Assembly: GCA_015039365.1 (NCBI GenBank) | Contig: WION01000672.1 | Coordinates: 1-25,061 of the forward strand | Source: Amanita rubescens | Lineage: Eukaryota > Basidiomycota > Agaricomycetes > Agaricales > Amanitaceae | Direction: 5' to 3' | DNA: 25,061 nt | In this document: piece after piece, positions 9,645 to 19,789 of the stretch | Layout: every line of letters starts with the position of its first letter | Position numbering within the stretch: position 1 is the first letter of the stretch | The notes under the pieces: model-generated | What the model saw: the letters and a program-made list of their open reading frames with translations, nothing else | What the model was told of the DNA's origin: nothing | Database searches by the model: none | Position numbers and translations under genes: made by a program

Positions 9645-12108
9645 CTACGCGTTGGGTAAGTATGGCACGCCAAATATACCCTCTTCCTTCGCCTTGATCT
9701 CTGGAGAAAGAAAAAATCGAAACGTCAAACACTCTCCCAATGAATACTGTGATGTCCTACTCACGCATTGCGAGATGTTTAGAATAATACCGAGCTTGGG
9801 CAAGGCTTCCTATAGGCAATATTATTATCGTGAAACCTTCCAGAAAGAGCGATACTCACCCATCATGTACCACAGATTGGGAAGGCCAATTTCGCGCCAA
9901 GTACCCCGAATCTCTCCCTCCTCGTTCAAACCCCAAACAGGCGTGCATTTATCGGCGATTTCGTCTCCACAGATGATGCGTATTCCATCTAGCGGTTCAC
10001 CCAATCTAATACGAAGAAGTAAGATACCAGTTGAACATTGAATCGCAGCTTCAATAGAGAAACGGACCCAGTGCAGAAGACGACCACATCTGCTTGTAAT
10101 TCGCTACCGTTTTCAAAGAGCAAACCGTTCTCTGAGAATGCCTTGATCTGGCTGTCGTTCTTGAGTTTGATTTTGCCATCGATAATTAACTGGCTTGCAC
10201 CGGTATCTGCGACCTTGGGCATGAGGCCAGCGTGTCTTTCAGGAAAACCAGAGCATACCCCAATAATAACCTCCACCTTTTGCCCACGCCAAAAGCATAG
10301 GACCCGAAAGGTCTTTGTAACCTCTGTTCAACCTGAATCCTCGTTTTTGGAGTCCTTCAAGGAGTTCCCTGTACGTATCGAGTTTTACGTTGGGTATGAT
10401 GGATATAAAACATCTTATTACTTACTTGTCTGCCTCTGCTATTTCAATCCTCGTTCGATAACCATAGCCCTCCATGAAGTGATTTGAATAAGAAGCACTG
10501 ATCCTATCAGCGATCTCGGTAGGAAATACGCTATCCTCCGCATACAATCCTAAAAAGCAACCCTTTCAGTGTCTTTTTCTTTGCAGCACTCATATAATCA
10601 CCTCCATTTAAGATTTTCATACCATGCTTGACGGTCATGATGTAAGTCGAACCCCTCTGGTACATCGTCACGTCTATAATGGCAATGAAATCAAGGATGG
10701 ACATCTTAATAATGAATCACTGACCAACACCGTGGTTGTAGTAATCCTCGCAAATATCATGAGCTTGGATACATCGCATTAATTTGGTTGCGGCCTTCGG
10801 ATTCGACTCACTCACCCGAAGTACAAGCTCCGATGACAACAACCTTTTTTCCGACATGATTTGTGGCTTTCTCATGCTGATGAGAGTGAAGAATTTGCCC
10901 CTTGAACTTGTCCTGCGTGGTGAACATTATTTAGCGAGGTCCGAGGAGGCAAAGCACAAATGTACCATTCTCGAATACTGGGGCATGAAAGGTGCGCCGC
11001 CTTTGAACCCGAGGGCAAAAATTAAGTGTTCGACGACAAATATACGTGTTGAACCATCTCCTTTTTGTACCATAACGTGCCACATATTATTTGAATCTTG
11101 ACTTGCTTTGACGACTTTCGATGAAGTCCAGTAGTTTAACTCCAATGTATCCGCGTAGTTCTCAAGCCAATTCGCCAGCTGGTTACGATCAAAAAACAAA
11201 TGCATACCCACGGACTCTCGAACGCACCTTTTGTGCAGGTGAGTACACAGGCCATGTCGATGGGAAACTAATAAAATTAGATATATATTGTTGTAGTAAA
11301 ATGATACGTACGGTAAATATGCCATATGGTCCAGCCCTGTACATATTGAACACAGGGATGGGATGCAATGCAAGGCGAAATACTCACAGACTTGATCGTG
11401 TACGGAAAGCGCCTCGTAACGCTTTCTCCAATTATCCCCAATCCTTTCATTTTTCTCAATTATCAGGGAATCAATCCCGAGGTACTTGAGTCTGGCGGAA
11501 ATTTCAAGACCACAATGTCCGCCTCCGATGATAAGGGCGGTAGGATTACGGTCAGCGTAGAGTCGTTCCTGCGCACGAGCAGCGCCCCAGTTGCCTCGCA
11601 ATGTTTCCGACTCTCTGAGGTGTCCAATCTTCTCAGGGAAACCTTTCAAATCGTCCAAAGCAGTTAGGATGGTATGTGCCTTCCATTTTCCGTCGGCCTG
11701 GGGTACCAGCCGAACAACACCAGAGCAAAGACCAACTGTGGTCTCAAATTCGAATAGAGCCTGGATCCAAGCGAGGTCAGGGAATGGTCGTTGAAGCTCT
11801 GCATATGAGGGATTCTTAAGTTTGAAGCTCTTCACTTCCGCCAGTGCCAAACGATCCTCGAGAAACTGTCCAATTTGGGGGGTACCTATAAAGGTACGGA
11901 TGGACCACGTCAAAGCGAGGACATCCCGCCAATAGGCGCCTTCCACTATAATGTTGATAAGATTGTTCACATCTCCAGATTCGCAGAAACACTTGAAGAG
12001 CTGGAACCACTCCTTGATAGTTTGGTCCACGTCAAGGTCGCATGGTATGTCTGCACCGAGTTTGTCGAGAACGGGGAGAACTGATTCAACAGGGTGAGTG
12101 ATAGGCAT
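9645..12108 (-). CDS. Flavin-containing monooxygenase with N-terminal NTF2-like region (13 exons, 608 aa)
   Basis: Exons (minus order) 12108-11388, 11336-11312, 11267-11228, 11178-10966, 10912-10816, 10763-10725, 10673-10602, 10549-10426, 10368-10259, 10206-10068, 10005-9860, 9809-9765 and 9700-9645 close in frame (1827 nt). Residues about 25-180 resemble the NTF2/SnoaL-like region seen in fungal proteins of this type. An FAD-binding GGGHCG follows at 195-200 after ALII, with E-x-N-x-x-I-G-D-N-W downstream. An FMO-like F-K-G-x-x-x-H-S motif is at 336-343. An NADPH-binding VVVIGACTSA (357-366) is next, and FCTG marks the second FAD-side motif. The family uses NADPH and O2 to oxygenate N-, S- or carbonyl-containing compounds. 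The substrate here is unknown. Exon 2 is only 25 nt. It is divergent from the ABHD11-like gene, 143 bp apart, and a decayed copy of both lies at 15.65-16.71 kb. Confidence 0.88.
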
Positions 12109-12251
12109 TCTTTAGGGTGGGTTGGAACATACGCGCCAAGCTAACCTGGCCATATATCTTGCGTTTAACCGACTCAAACACAGGGTACCAGCGTCATGGT
12201 CTAAAATAGGCCGGTTGCCTAAAATGGAAAACTTCAAGTCGACATTTCACC
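12109..12251. promoter_or_regulatory. Divergent promoter region shared by the monooxygenase and hydrolase genes
   Basis: Only 143 bp separate the two start codons, so both promoters and both 5' leaders must fit here. Several CAAAC/CTAAC-like words are present but no clear TATA box on either strand. Shared control is inference from the spacing. Confidence 0.45.
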
Positions 12252-13462
12252 ATGGCCGTTGCAATTGCTCGCCGAACGCTGCATTCTTGGCATAGTGCAA
12301 ACCTACGCGCGTGCCGACGATACTCCTCAACACTCTCGACAGCGACCAAAGGCATAATTCCAGTTGACCTGGATTATACTCTACAAGTCCCGCCGGATGG
12401 CAACAAAACAGAAAAGCCGTTGGTAATTTTACACGGGCTCTTGTGAGTTGTTCGTGCGCCTGTGTCCCGGACCTATCCTAATATTTACTTAGCGGTTCGA
12501 AGCGTAACTGGAATTCGTTAACCAAGGCATTCATGTCCGATCTGAAGCTACCCGTCTATGCGCTTGATCTCAGAAACCACGGCTCCTCGCCTCACATTGC
12601 GCCCATGACCTACGAACACATGGCGGCGGACGTGTTGCATTTCTTTGCAAAGCATAAATTGAATGATGTATCTCTGTTAGGTCACTCTATGTAAGTCGCG
12701 CTTCTCGACCTTTCCCTCCGCCCTCACGTACTTATAGTTGATGGATTCACCAAGGGGCGGAAAAGTTGCCATGTCCGTAGCTCTAAGTCTTGCGTCGCCT
12801 GGCTCGGATCAAAGAACCGCCCTCTCGAATCTTATCGTGGTCGATATTGCCCCCGTCCGAGCCGCGCTTTCCGAGGATTTTGTGCAATATACCCATATCA
12901 TGTTTAAAATCGAACAAATGGGTCTTAAGACTCGCGTAGAAGCGTCAAAAGTATTGGAAGCATACGAAAAGGCATCTTCAGTTTACCAATATCTATTGAT
13001 TTGTCGCTAACATGTGCCTACAGGACGTAAGCGTGCGACAGTTCTTACTGACGAACCTTATTGTACCTCCTGCATCGTCGCCCGATAAACTTAGGTTCCA
13101 GATTCCGCTATCAATTCTGAAAGACTCGATCTCGGCACTTGGTTCATTTCCGTATGAACCAAGCGAGCGTTCTTGGGCTGGAAGAACTCTTGTTTTGAAA
13201 GGTGCTAAGAGCAAGTGAGTCACATCTCTTTCGTTTCAACATGCCTACTCACTGCCATGAAGATACATCAATAGACACAATATTCCCCTGTTAAAATCGT
13301 TTTTCCCCAACGCTCAATTAGCGGAACTTGAAACCGGTCACTGGGGTAAACCTGCTCAACTGTAGTTGGAATTATCTGACGTTCCGCACAGTGCACGCAG
13401 AGAAACCTCACGAATTCAAACGGCTTGTCGTAGATTCTATCCGGGGAAACGATGGCCAATAG
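12252..13462 (+). CDS. ABHD11: ABHD11/IMO32-type alpha/beta hydrolase, probably mitochondrial (6 exons, 319 aa)
   Basis: Exons 12252-12442, 12493-12690, 12755-12980, 13024-13214, 13263-13345 and 13392-13462 join in frame (960 nt). The N-terminus is rich in Arg, Ala and Ser with no acidic residues in the first 30, which suits a mitochondrial presequence. The hydrolase core opens with VILHGLFGSKRNW (oxyanion-hole HG). ALDLRNHGSSPH and the nucleophile elbow G-H-S129-M-G-G, split by intron 2, come next, and the catalytic His295 lies in GHWVHAEKP near the end. This set is characteristic of the ABHD11 branch (yeast IMO32 and the acetyltransferase/thioesterase-like EAT1 are relatives). These are serine hydrolases of acyl or acetyl esters; human ABHD11 is linked to 2-oxoglutarate dehydrogenase lipoylation. 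The exact substrate is not visible. Intron 3 is placed with donor GTTTAC at 12981; a GC donor 12 nt upstream is the alternative. Confidence 0.9.
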
Positions 13463-14118
13463 ACGGTCCGTGCTATACAATAGATTTTCAGGTATGAACG
13501 TACCATGGCCAGCAAAGAGAAGGGACGAGGATTAATGGCTTCCCTTCTTAATTCAGTGATACATTACTAGACCACAAGTCGCACCTAATCCAGAAAACAA
13601 TTATGTGATTAGAGTAACAGGATTTCCGTGTGCTTGCCTTAGTATGCTCATACAGAGATGAGAGAATCAGTGGGTAAAGTAAAACGAATCAAGGACTTGC
13701 TCATCTCCTATTAGTTTGCTCCACGGCGTGGGCATCAGATGAATTAGGCGAAAGGAGATTCGACGAGGACTCGGGACAAAAAGGGTCGCCGAGAATCCAG
13801 CGCGTTGCTCCTACCTGAGGATGATGAGTAGGCATACGAGTAACGGCTATCATGCGTTGACAATAGGACCCCCAAGACGTCGCGTGTTGAAGGCGTTTCG
13901 GTAACTGTTAGCGGGGAAGTAAGGCCCCAAGCGAACGTTTGCCATGCATCAAGTCTTGTTTATAACCTAGCTAGCTCCGGAACGGATGCGAGAGCCCTTT
14001 GCACAACGATAGCTTTCGGCCATTGTATAGTCACAACGTTACGATATCATCAAATTCGATACAGAAGTTACAAGTGATAGCAATAATCAACAGTTCGTTA
14101 CAATTCTGGATATTATCA
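13463..14118. other. Intergenic, nothing recognised
   Basis: About 650 bp between the 3' ends of the hydrolase (+) and the glutathione transferase (-). No sustained frame, RNA gene or repeat was seen. It should contain both terminators. Confidence 0.5.
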
Positions 14119-14921
14119 TCAATAACTGAGTGTCGACTTCACTCCATCTTCGACCGCCTTCCACGAATCACGGTTTCTAATTTCATTGAACCACCTAGAA
14201 TGATTTTTAGTACTACTTCACGAAAAAAACATCGAGCGCACCTCTTGACATTGGGCCTGCTTTCGATCAAGTCACCATGACCGCCCTGGTAAACTTTGAC
14301 ACCATAAGGAAGGTGGAAGAGGTCAGCGAGCGAGAACTCGTCGCCTGCAATATACTTCTGTTTGCTCAAAATCTTTTCGTAGACATCGAGCCTACCGCCA
14401 AGGGCAGTGATGTGCTTCGTAACCTGCGCCTCGTCAATTTCCAAACCTCTCCATCTGCAGGGTGCAATCAGTCACTTGTACCGAAGGAATGTAATATGGA
14501 TGCATACTTCTTAACGACCTTCTCAAAAGCAATTCCGGATGCATGGGGATCCCAATTGGAGGCTTCGACGGAAACGGCCTGCTCGACGAGAGCCTTCTTC
14601 TGGAGATCTTCGGGGTAGAGTTGTGTGCCCTGGTTGGCATATTTGATGGCGATGTAGCGACCGATGGCACGACTTTCGTAAAGGATGAAACCATCGTCCT
14701 AGAGAAGGATGTCAGGACTGGGCACACGTCGAATGGTATGCACGTACCTCGAGGACGGGGGCCTGGCCAAACGGCTGCATCTTCAGGTAAGTTTCAGATT
14801 TGTGCTCACCCTTGGACCAGTCGAGGTTGACAAGCTCGAAGGGGACTTTCTTCTCAATGAGAACAGTCGCTACACGTTGAGTGCAGGTGGAGACGGCGAA
14901 GCCGTGGAGTCTCAAGACCAT
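14119..14921 (-). CDS. Glutathione S-transferase, phi-like fungal class (4 exons, 217 aa)
   Basis: Exons (minus order) 14921-14748, 14698-14508, 14454-14242 and 14194-14119 join in frame (654 nt). The N-terminal thioredoxin-like domain carries LHGFAVSTCTQRV, with the catalytic Ser/Thr/Cys region at residues 11-14. VPFELVNLD follows, then the cis-Pro glutathione-binding turn FGQAPVLE (51-58) and D-G-F-x-L-Y-E-S-R-A-I, where E-S holds the gamma-glutamyl group of glutathione. The all-helical C-terminal domain has L-x-x-Y-E-x-x-L, then YIAGDEFSLADLFHLP, the N-capping box of the GST fold. Length is typical (about 210-220 aa). It conjugates glutathione to electrophiles in the cytosol. An in-frame ATG at 14960 exists upstream, but family alignment and a GATAAAAG box near 14980 favour 14921. 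It lies between the intact and decayed copies of the monooxygenase/hydrolase pair. Confidence 0.92.
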
Positions 14922-15654
14922 GGCTAGTAGTGTGTTGGGGCGGGAGACGCTGCTCTTCAACGACTTTGCGGGGTCCTTTTATCATTTTCAGGAGTGGGCC
15001 TTTCGGGTGTCGGGTGCATACGCCATCAAGGTGTTGGCGTGCTTAGGATGTAAGATCGTAATGCGTATTTGAGATTGCGGTGGCGTTGTGGCTGGAGATG
15101 ATTCAGCATACACTCAAACCGATAGTCATACCATGATCCCCATCACGTCAGGCGATACCTCGTATCAGGGTCTCAGTTCCAAGAATGGTTTGATTGAGGA
15201 GAATGTGTTGGGTTTGAGAAAGTAATCTGTCAGCGCTTACTCAGACTCTCTCCTGCAGAGCCAAGAGACATACTGCGCAGGGCAAAATGGGAGATCTCGT
15301 CATGCAAATTACGTGCAACACTTGCCGCCTACTGTAGGCGGTATGATTGCTTGATGAACCATACTCAACCCATCATATCGACATATCGACGAACGTACGG
15401 GTCATTTCCCACCCCCCCACTGCCGAGCGTGATCCCCAACCGCGCCGCGCTCTTCGAGACTCGCGCGAGGAAAAAAGCAAGCAGCAGGAGGGAGGGCTGT
15501 ATCAACTTTGCAGAGGGGCAGGGCCGTACAGGACGTGTGATGGCCCTGGTGAGTATATCCGTTTGAGGAAGGCTGCCGTCCCCATTGCGTCACGCCTGGC
15601 CGTGGCATCGTGTATTTCAACTGGTCACATCGCTTACACTCTTCTACTTCGGTT
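14922..15654. other. Intergenic region upstream of the GST gene, with a GC-rich palindrome
   Basis: The part next to 14921 is the GST promoter, with a minus-strand GATAAAAG about 60 bp before the start codon. A perfect 17-nt palindrome lies at 15325-15341. Open frames near 15347-15740 overlap the decayed monooxygenase copy and have no recognisable motifs, so they are not called. Confidence 0.45.
15325..15341. promoter_or_regulatory. Perfect palindrome CCG-N11-CGG
   Basis: The sequence CCGCCTACTGTAGGCGG is an exact 8+1+8 inverted repeat ending in CCG/CGG triplets. Zn2Cys6 fungal regulators bind paired CGG triplets in such layouts. It could equally be a chance hairpin. It lies about 400 bp upstream of the GST start and about 300 bp from the decayed monooxygenase copy. 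Confidence 0.35.
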
Positions 15655-16335
15655 CGAAACCCAGACAGGTTATCAGCAACTTCGTCCTCACGGATGCCGC
15701 GAATTCCGTGGTTCACCAATTCTATTTAAGAAAAATTGTTAGCCCACGTTAAACTTTAAATAAAAGCACGGAGAAACATACACAGTACAGAAGACGTCCA
15801 CGTCTGCTTGGAATTCTCTACCATTCTCGAATAGCAAACCAGTCTCTGAAAGATTTGATCAGGCAGCCGTTCTTGATTTTGATCTTGCCATCGATGATCA
15901 GCTGGCTTGCTCCGTTATCTGCAAAAATCAGCCATGGGGTACCTTGCTTGTCTGCATCTGGTAGTCAGCAATGCCTAAGGAGGCGCAAGGATAAAACGTC
16001 ACCATTCCCGGATATTGCGGCATGTAAGGTGCACCGCCTCGGAATCCCATGGCAAAGATCAGGTGTTTGACAACAGATACGTGTGTTGAACCATATCTCC
16101 TTCATGTACAGTAACATGCCACATTTTTTTCGCGTTCTGGGTTGCTTTAACGCTTTTCGACGAAGTCCAGTAGTTCAACTCCATAACGTCTGCGTAGTTC
16201 TCGAGCCAATTTGTTAACTGCCAATACGATCAGCCGAACCATAGCATTTCAGAATCATACGCACTGTTTGTGCAGGTGGGTACACCGGTCCATGTCGTTG
16301 GGAAGTTATTCAGACGTATATTGTTGCTGTACAAT
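15655..16335 (-). pseudogene. Decayed copy of the flavin monooxygenase gene
   Basis: The region matches the intact monooxygenase gene (9645-12108) in order and strand. Positions 15655-15725 resemble about 9928-10005 (exon 11). 15785-15930 matches about 10058-10207 (exon 10: SQLIIDGKIK and LLFENG are still readable). About 16015-16335 matches 10975-11300 (exons 4-2). The 10.2-10.96 kb part of the parent is missing. In the exon-10 match two bases are lost near 15847-15849, which shifts the frame between IKSF and ETGLLF. No start, no FAD-binding exon and no continuous frame remain. This is a non-functional relic. Confidence 0.85.
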
Positions 16336-16469
16336 TACATAGAGGGAAGAGTTATTGACCTGGGCGAGATGCTTGTCACTAAATGTTGAAAGTTGGGACT
16401 GAAGGGTGAATAACTAGCCCTCACTCTTTCCATCCAACACCATCTGGTTTATCGTTTGAGGCCCGGGCA

Positions 16470-16712
16470 TCCATATACCATTTGAAAACCTCTTTTTTCC
16501 CGACGCTTGACTAGGGAACTCGAAGCTAGTCACTGGTATAAACTTGTTTGATTGGATCATTGTAGATATTGTTATTACCTGACGTTGCGGCCCGCGCAGT
16601 GCGCACAGAGAAATCGTCATCTGGGAAGAGCGCAATGGACAATAGAACCCGCAACCAAACCACTGGATGCGAGAGCGATGGTCCACGCTATACCGCAAAT
16701 TATGTGCTCACG
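16470..16712 (+). pseudogene. Decayed 3' fragment of the ABHD11-like hydrolase gene
   Basis: Positions about 16484-16610 match the last two exons of the intact hydrolase (13294-13415): ttttttcccgacgct, ctagtcactgg, the intron with ttattacctgacgttgcgg, and the acceptor cgcag followed by tgc(a/g)cacagag. Weaker similarity continues to about 16712 (tggtccacgctatac against cggtccgtgctatac). The copy has a TGA after FPDA and a lost base just after it. Everything upstream of these exons is absent. Together with the monooxygenase relic it shows that the pair was once duplicated as a block. Confidence 0.83.
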
Positions 16713-17117
16713 ATGGAAAACCAGTTCTGAATATACATGTAAGAGGGAGACAAGGTTTGGAAGCTTCCAAATTCGGTGACTTTCGTACTTTAGGCCAATT
16801 GTCCCGTCTCCCAGAAAACGTTGCTCTTTCAGAACCCTCAGCCTAACAATGTCGCCCGGCACGCCATAGTGTGACTGCCACTCTCCGAAATTACGAGCTG
16901 TCCAGATCAGTAGCGCTGCAGTGCACTAGGATTTAGGAATGGGCTGCGCAAAGCTCGGGTTCACAACAATTTATACGATTGCCAATAGACCACAGTAAAG
17001 TGTAAGTGAGATAGAAGCACGATCGAGTCATCGCAGTGCGCACTACTAGTATGGGAAGCTTAGCTGTTACGCCGATTTAAATGGCGTGTGAACTCGGCCC
17101 GTTCCCAACCAACCAAC
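16713..17117. other. Intergenic, upstream of TSC13
   Basis: About 400 bp with no supported gene. The right end should hold the TSC13 promoter. No TATA box is evident. Confidence 0.45.
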
Positions 17118-18509
17118 ATGGTGTCTTTGACAATATCGCCTGTTTCCAGACCTCCCTCAGTGGCGAAAGGTCTACCCATCACCATCGATATATCAAAGGA
17201 TGCTACAGTGGCCGATGTCAAGCAAGAAATCGCGAAGCGGTTTAACCAGGTTCGTGTTGCTTGGATGTTCACATGTTTGCCGCGTGGCCATCCTGGGTGC
17301 ACTATTGTTTTCGCATTATCGCTCACACTCTTCTGCATACTTAGTTTTCTCCCTCTCGTCAAAAACTCAGCGTAAAAGATGCCAAGAAAGCGCTTGATGA
17401 CGATGAAAGGTTGATTCACATACTGGGCGAAAAGATCCAGAGCGGCGAACTCTTCGTGAAGGATTTGGGACCCCAGGTTGCCTGGCAGATAGTCTTCCTG
17501 GTTGAATACGTGCGTACATATCGTCTTTGGCATGTTGGTGATGTTCTAAAACCATGTACCAGTTCGGACCCTTGGTCATTCATCCATTGTTCTACTACTA
17601 CCCGAAACATTTGTACGGACTAGACGTGCAGCATAGTACTCTGCAAAAGTGAGTCAAACATATAACAGCGGATGTGCTTATTTTCTAATATGCCATATCT
17701 AGGTATGCTTACGCTTTTGTTCTTCTGCACTTCCTCAAGCGCGAATTCGAGACGCTGTTGTAAGCTGTGATTCTATCATGAACGTACAGAGCTAACGCTG
17801 TGGATAGCGTCCATCGGTTCTCTCATGCTACAATGCCTCTTGGGAACATCTTGAAGAAGTACGCATAGTTCGTCATGTCCTACATCATGTGATAATAATG
17901 CGTCCTCGTAGTTCTTCGCACTACTATCTGCTCAGCGGCAAGTCTGACTACTCAACAGCTAATCCGACTTATTAACATGACAGCACAGGTGTCCTTCTCG
18001 CATATGACTTGTACAGGCCATTGCGCTCTGTCTCGTACATCCAAGGAACGATCCGGGACAATGATACATTTCTACTAATCTGCGCTGGCGTCTGGGCTGT
18101 AAGTAGTCCGATTACCTGTGGTCTCGCCTATCCCCTAACACGATATTTAGTTCGCTGAGCTGTCAAATCTCCACACGCACCTGACCCTCCGGTCACTCCG
18201 TCCCTCAGGTACCCGAAAGCGTGCAATACCCCACGGATACGGCTTTTCATTCCTCTCTTGTCCGAATTATTTCTTTGAGGCTATCGCTTGGATTGCTTTA
18301 ACCGTTATGACAGGTAGCCTTGCTGGTACGTCTACGCCACATCGCGTCGATGATAAGCGCACTGATCACATCTTACAGCTGCCATCTTTACTGTTGTATC
18401 TATTTCACAAATGTCGATCTGGGCCGTCAAGAAGCATCAAAACTACAAAAAGGAGTTTGGAAAGGACTATCCGAAAGGTAGATACGCTATGATCCCATTC
18501 GTTGTATAG
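17118..18509 (+). CDS. TSC13: Very-long-chain trans-2-enoyl-CoA reductase (9 exons, 310 aa)
   Basis: Exons 17118-17249, 17345-17509, 17563-17648, 17703-17759, 17808-17858, 17912-17937, 17989-18098, 18151-18325 and 18379-18509 join in frame (933 nt). The encoded 310 aa is the family's usual length. Residues 1-95 form the ubiquitin-like domain, ending in VKDLGPQ-x-x-W. The membrane part has FGPLVIHPLFYY, FLKREFETLFVHRFSHATMP and SSHYYLLSG, and the C-terminal steroid-reductase region runs from NLHTHLTLRSLRP to KEFGKDYPKGRYAMIPFVV. The enzyme is in the ER membrane and does the last, NADPH-dependent step of each elongation cycle for very-long-chain fatty acids used in sphingolipids. Intron 6 starts GCAAGT and ends ACAG, a GC-AG intron; no GT donor gives the conserved LLSGVLLAY. 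Start chosen at MVSLTIS; an upstream in-frame ATG at 17088 lacks family support. Confidence 0.95.
17938..17988 (+). other. GC-AG intron in TSC13
   Basis: The intron begins GCAAGT and ends GCACAG. A ctaat-like branch site is about 30 nt upstream of the acceptor. Splicing here restores Gly across the junction (LLSG|VLLAY) and keeps the frame. The flanking exons are 26 and 110 nt. Confidence 0.82.
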
Positions 18510-18689
18510 TCACGGTACTGTGAACATGACTCCTTTGCTTTTGGCCACTCCATGCTATAGGGGCGTTTTAAGTTCATGACCATATCCGTGATCGAGGTTT
18601 GCCGCAATCATGACAAGTGACATCATGACAATACCAGTCAGTAACGGAGTGATAAATACAAATGTGGGATAGGAGTGTAAACGCGAGAA
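18510..18689. other. Intergenic between TSC13 and the secreted protein gene
   Basis: Short non-coding gap between two plus-strand genes. No feature seen apart from the TATA box listed separately at its right end. Confidence 0.4.
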
Positions 18690-18697
18690 TATAAAAG
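18690..18697 (+). promoter_or_regulatory. TATA box of the small secreted protein gene
   Basis: TATAAAAG lies 46 nt before the chosen ATG (18743). An in-frame ATG at 18701 begins only 3 nt after the box, so a transcript started downstream of the TATA box would not contain it. This supports 18743 as the start. Confidence 0.65.
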
Positions 18698-18742
18698 GCT
18701 ATGTCAGCCGACGAACCATCTTCCTATCACTTGCACAACATC

Positions 18743-19643
18743 ATGAACCGTTTATTCCAATATGCCTTGTTCGCAATCGCGTTCAGCTTCATACCATCTG
18801 GAGTGCTATCCTCGCCAGCCTCTGATTCCGACATACAGCCTAGAGCCGGACAACCGGTGGACAACATCGTCTACGTCACCAACGCCAATAAATTCTGGTT
18901 CGTCCCGCGTGTGCTAATTGTTCGCCCTTTGAGCTCCATCTGATGATCCGTGATATCTTTCTACAGCATGATTATGCCACGGTTTGACGTTTTCCATTCA
19001 CATGGAAAAAGGATAGTTCTCCCTGACGTCATTTATTACACAGTCAGCCGCACACCGACATTGGCGTCAGCGAGCAGCCCGGTGGGACAAAGACGTATTG
19101 TTCGCCAGCTGGAAGATATTCGTCCCAACAGGGCCAACTGCCTGCTGATTTCTGGAGCAATGTCGAGTTTAAGAGTGGCCGTAGCAGCACCGGTGGACGA
19201 TATGCACAACGTGAGATTGGACTAAACAGTTGATGATCCCGGCTGAAAACTGACATGTTCCGAAAGTGACGGGTTGCATCCGGCCCGGGCATCTGAGCAG
19301 GTTGAATGTCAATGATGTAGGTGGCCAGTATGATTCGAGCGGTGGTCTAGGAGGCCGCGGTAATCCGCGAGATAGCGTGTGCCTGGGGTAAGCGTACACC
19401 TGGACTGTGAATTTCACCCTGTTACTGACAGCTGGCTTTCAAGGTATAACCATTACGTTGAGTTGGTGGAACCTGCAGGGCCACGCGCGTGCATCAAGTG
19501 TTGCGACGATCCAAGGGATTGTCCAGTGAACAAAGGTAAGATCGTCTCCTATCGCAGCGACAAGCATAGTGACATTCTTCCCGTGTTCAGATACGCAAGG
19601 TTGCCCCCAAGTCATAAAAGGGAACTACTTTGACTGCGATTGA
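18743..19643 (+). CDS. Small secreted Cys-rich protein (6 exons, 200 aa)
   Basis: Exons 18743-18897, 18967-18981, 19044-19210, 19267-19387, 19444-19535 and 19591-19643 join in frame (603 nt). Residues 1 to about 23 are a signal peptide (hydrophobic FQYALFAIAFSFI, then SSPA). The mature part opens with IVYVTNANKFCMIMPR, then EQPGGTKTYCSP, FWSNVEFKSG, TGCIRPGHLSRLN, a Gly-rich patch, YNHYVELVEPAG and the cluster ACIKCCDDPRDC, and ends GCPQVIKGNYFDCD. I recall similar predicted secreted proteins in many Agaricomycetes, of unknown function. About 11 Cys suggest several disulphides outside the cell. Exon 2 is a 15-nt microexon required to keep KFCMIMPRQPHTDIG in frame. A strong TATA box upstream suggests regulated or high expression. 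An effector or cell-wall role is possible but unproven. Confidence 0.82.
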
Positions 19644-19789
19644 TCGGCTGGTTGAGCGGGATCTTAGTGATTGGACTTTATTGCATGACTGGACGATGTG
19701 CTTCTTGTACAACACAATAATGGACTTTATGACCCTTAATCAGACTCGAGTACGATAAGCCTTAAGAAGCAACCCACCTGTTGTTCGCG

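Noticed and set aside
9613..10487. Plus-strand frames across the monooxygenase region
   Set aside because: They are antisense to a 13-exon gene whose minus-strand exons carry clear family motifs and precise splice sites.
12981..13023. Alternative GC donor at 12969 for hydrolase intron 3
   Set aside because: GC plus CATCTT is a poor donor, while GTTTAC at 12981 is GT-AG and stays in frame. The GC option gives a slightly tighter fit to the family (EKDVSVRQ), so RNA evidence could reverse this.
15347..15742. Plus-strand 131-codon frame
   Set aside because: It overlaps the decayed monooxygenase copy, is Arg-rich without domains and shows no splice or start support.
18701..18742. Upstream in-frame ATG for the secreted protein
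   Set aside because: It lies only 3 nt after the TATA box, and using it would bury the signal peptide behind 14 polar residues.
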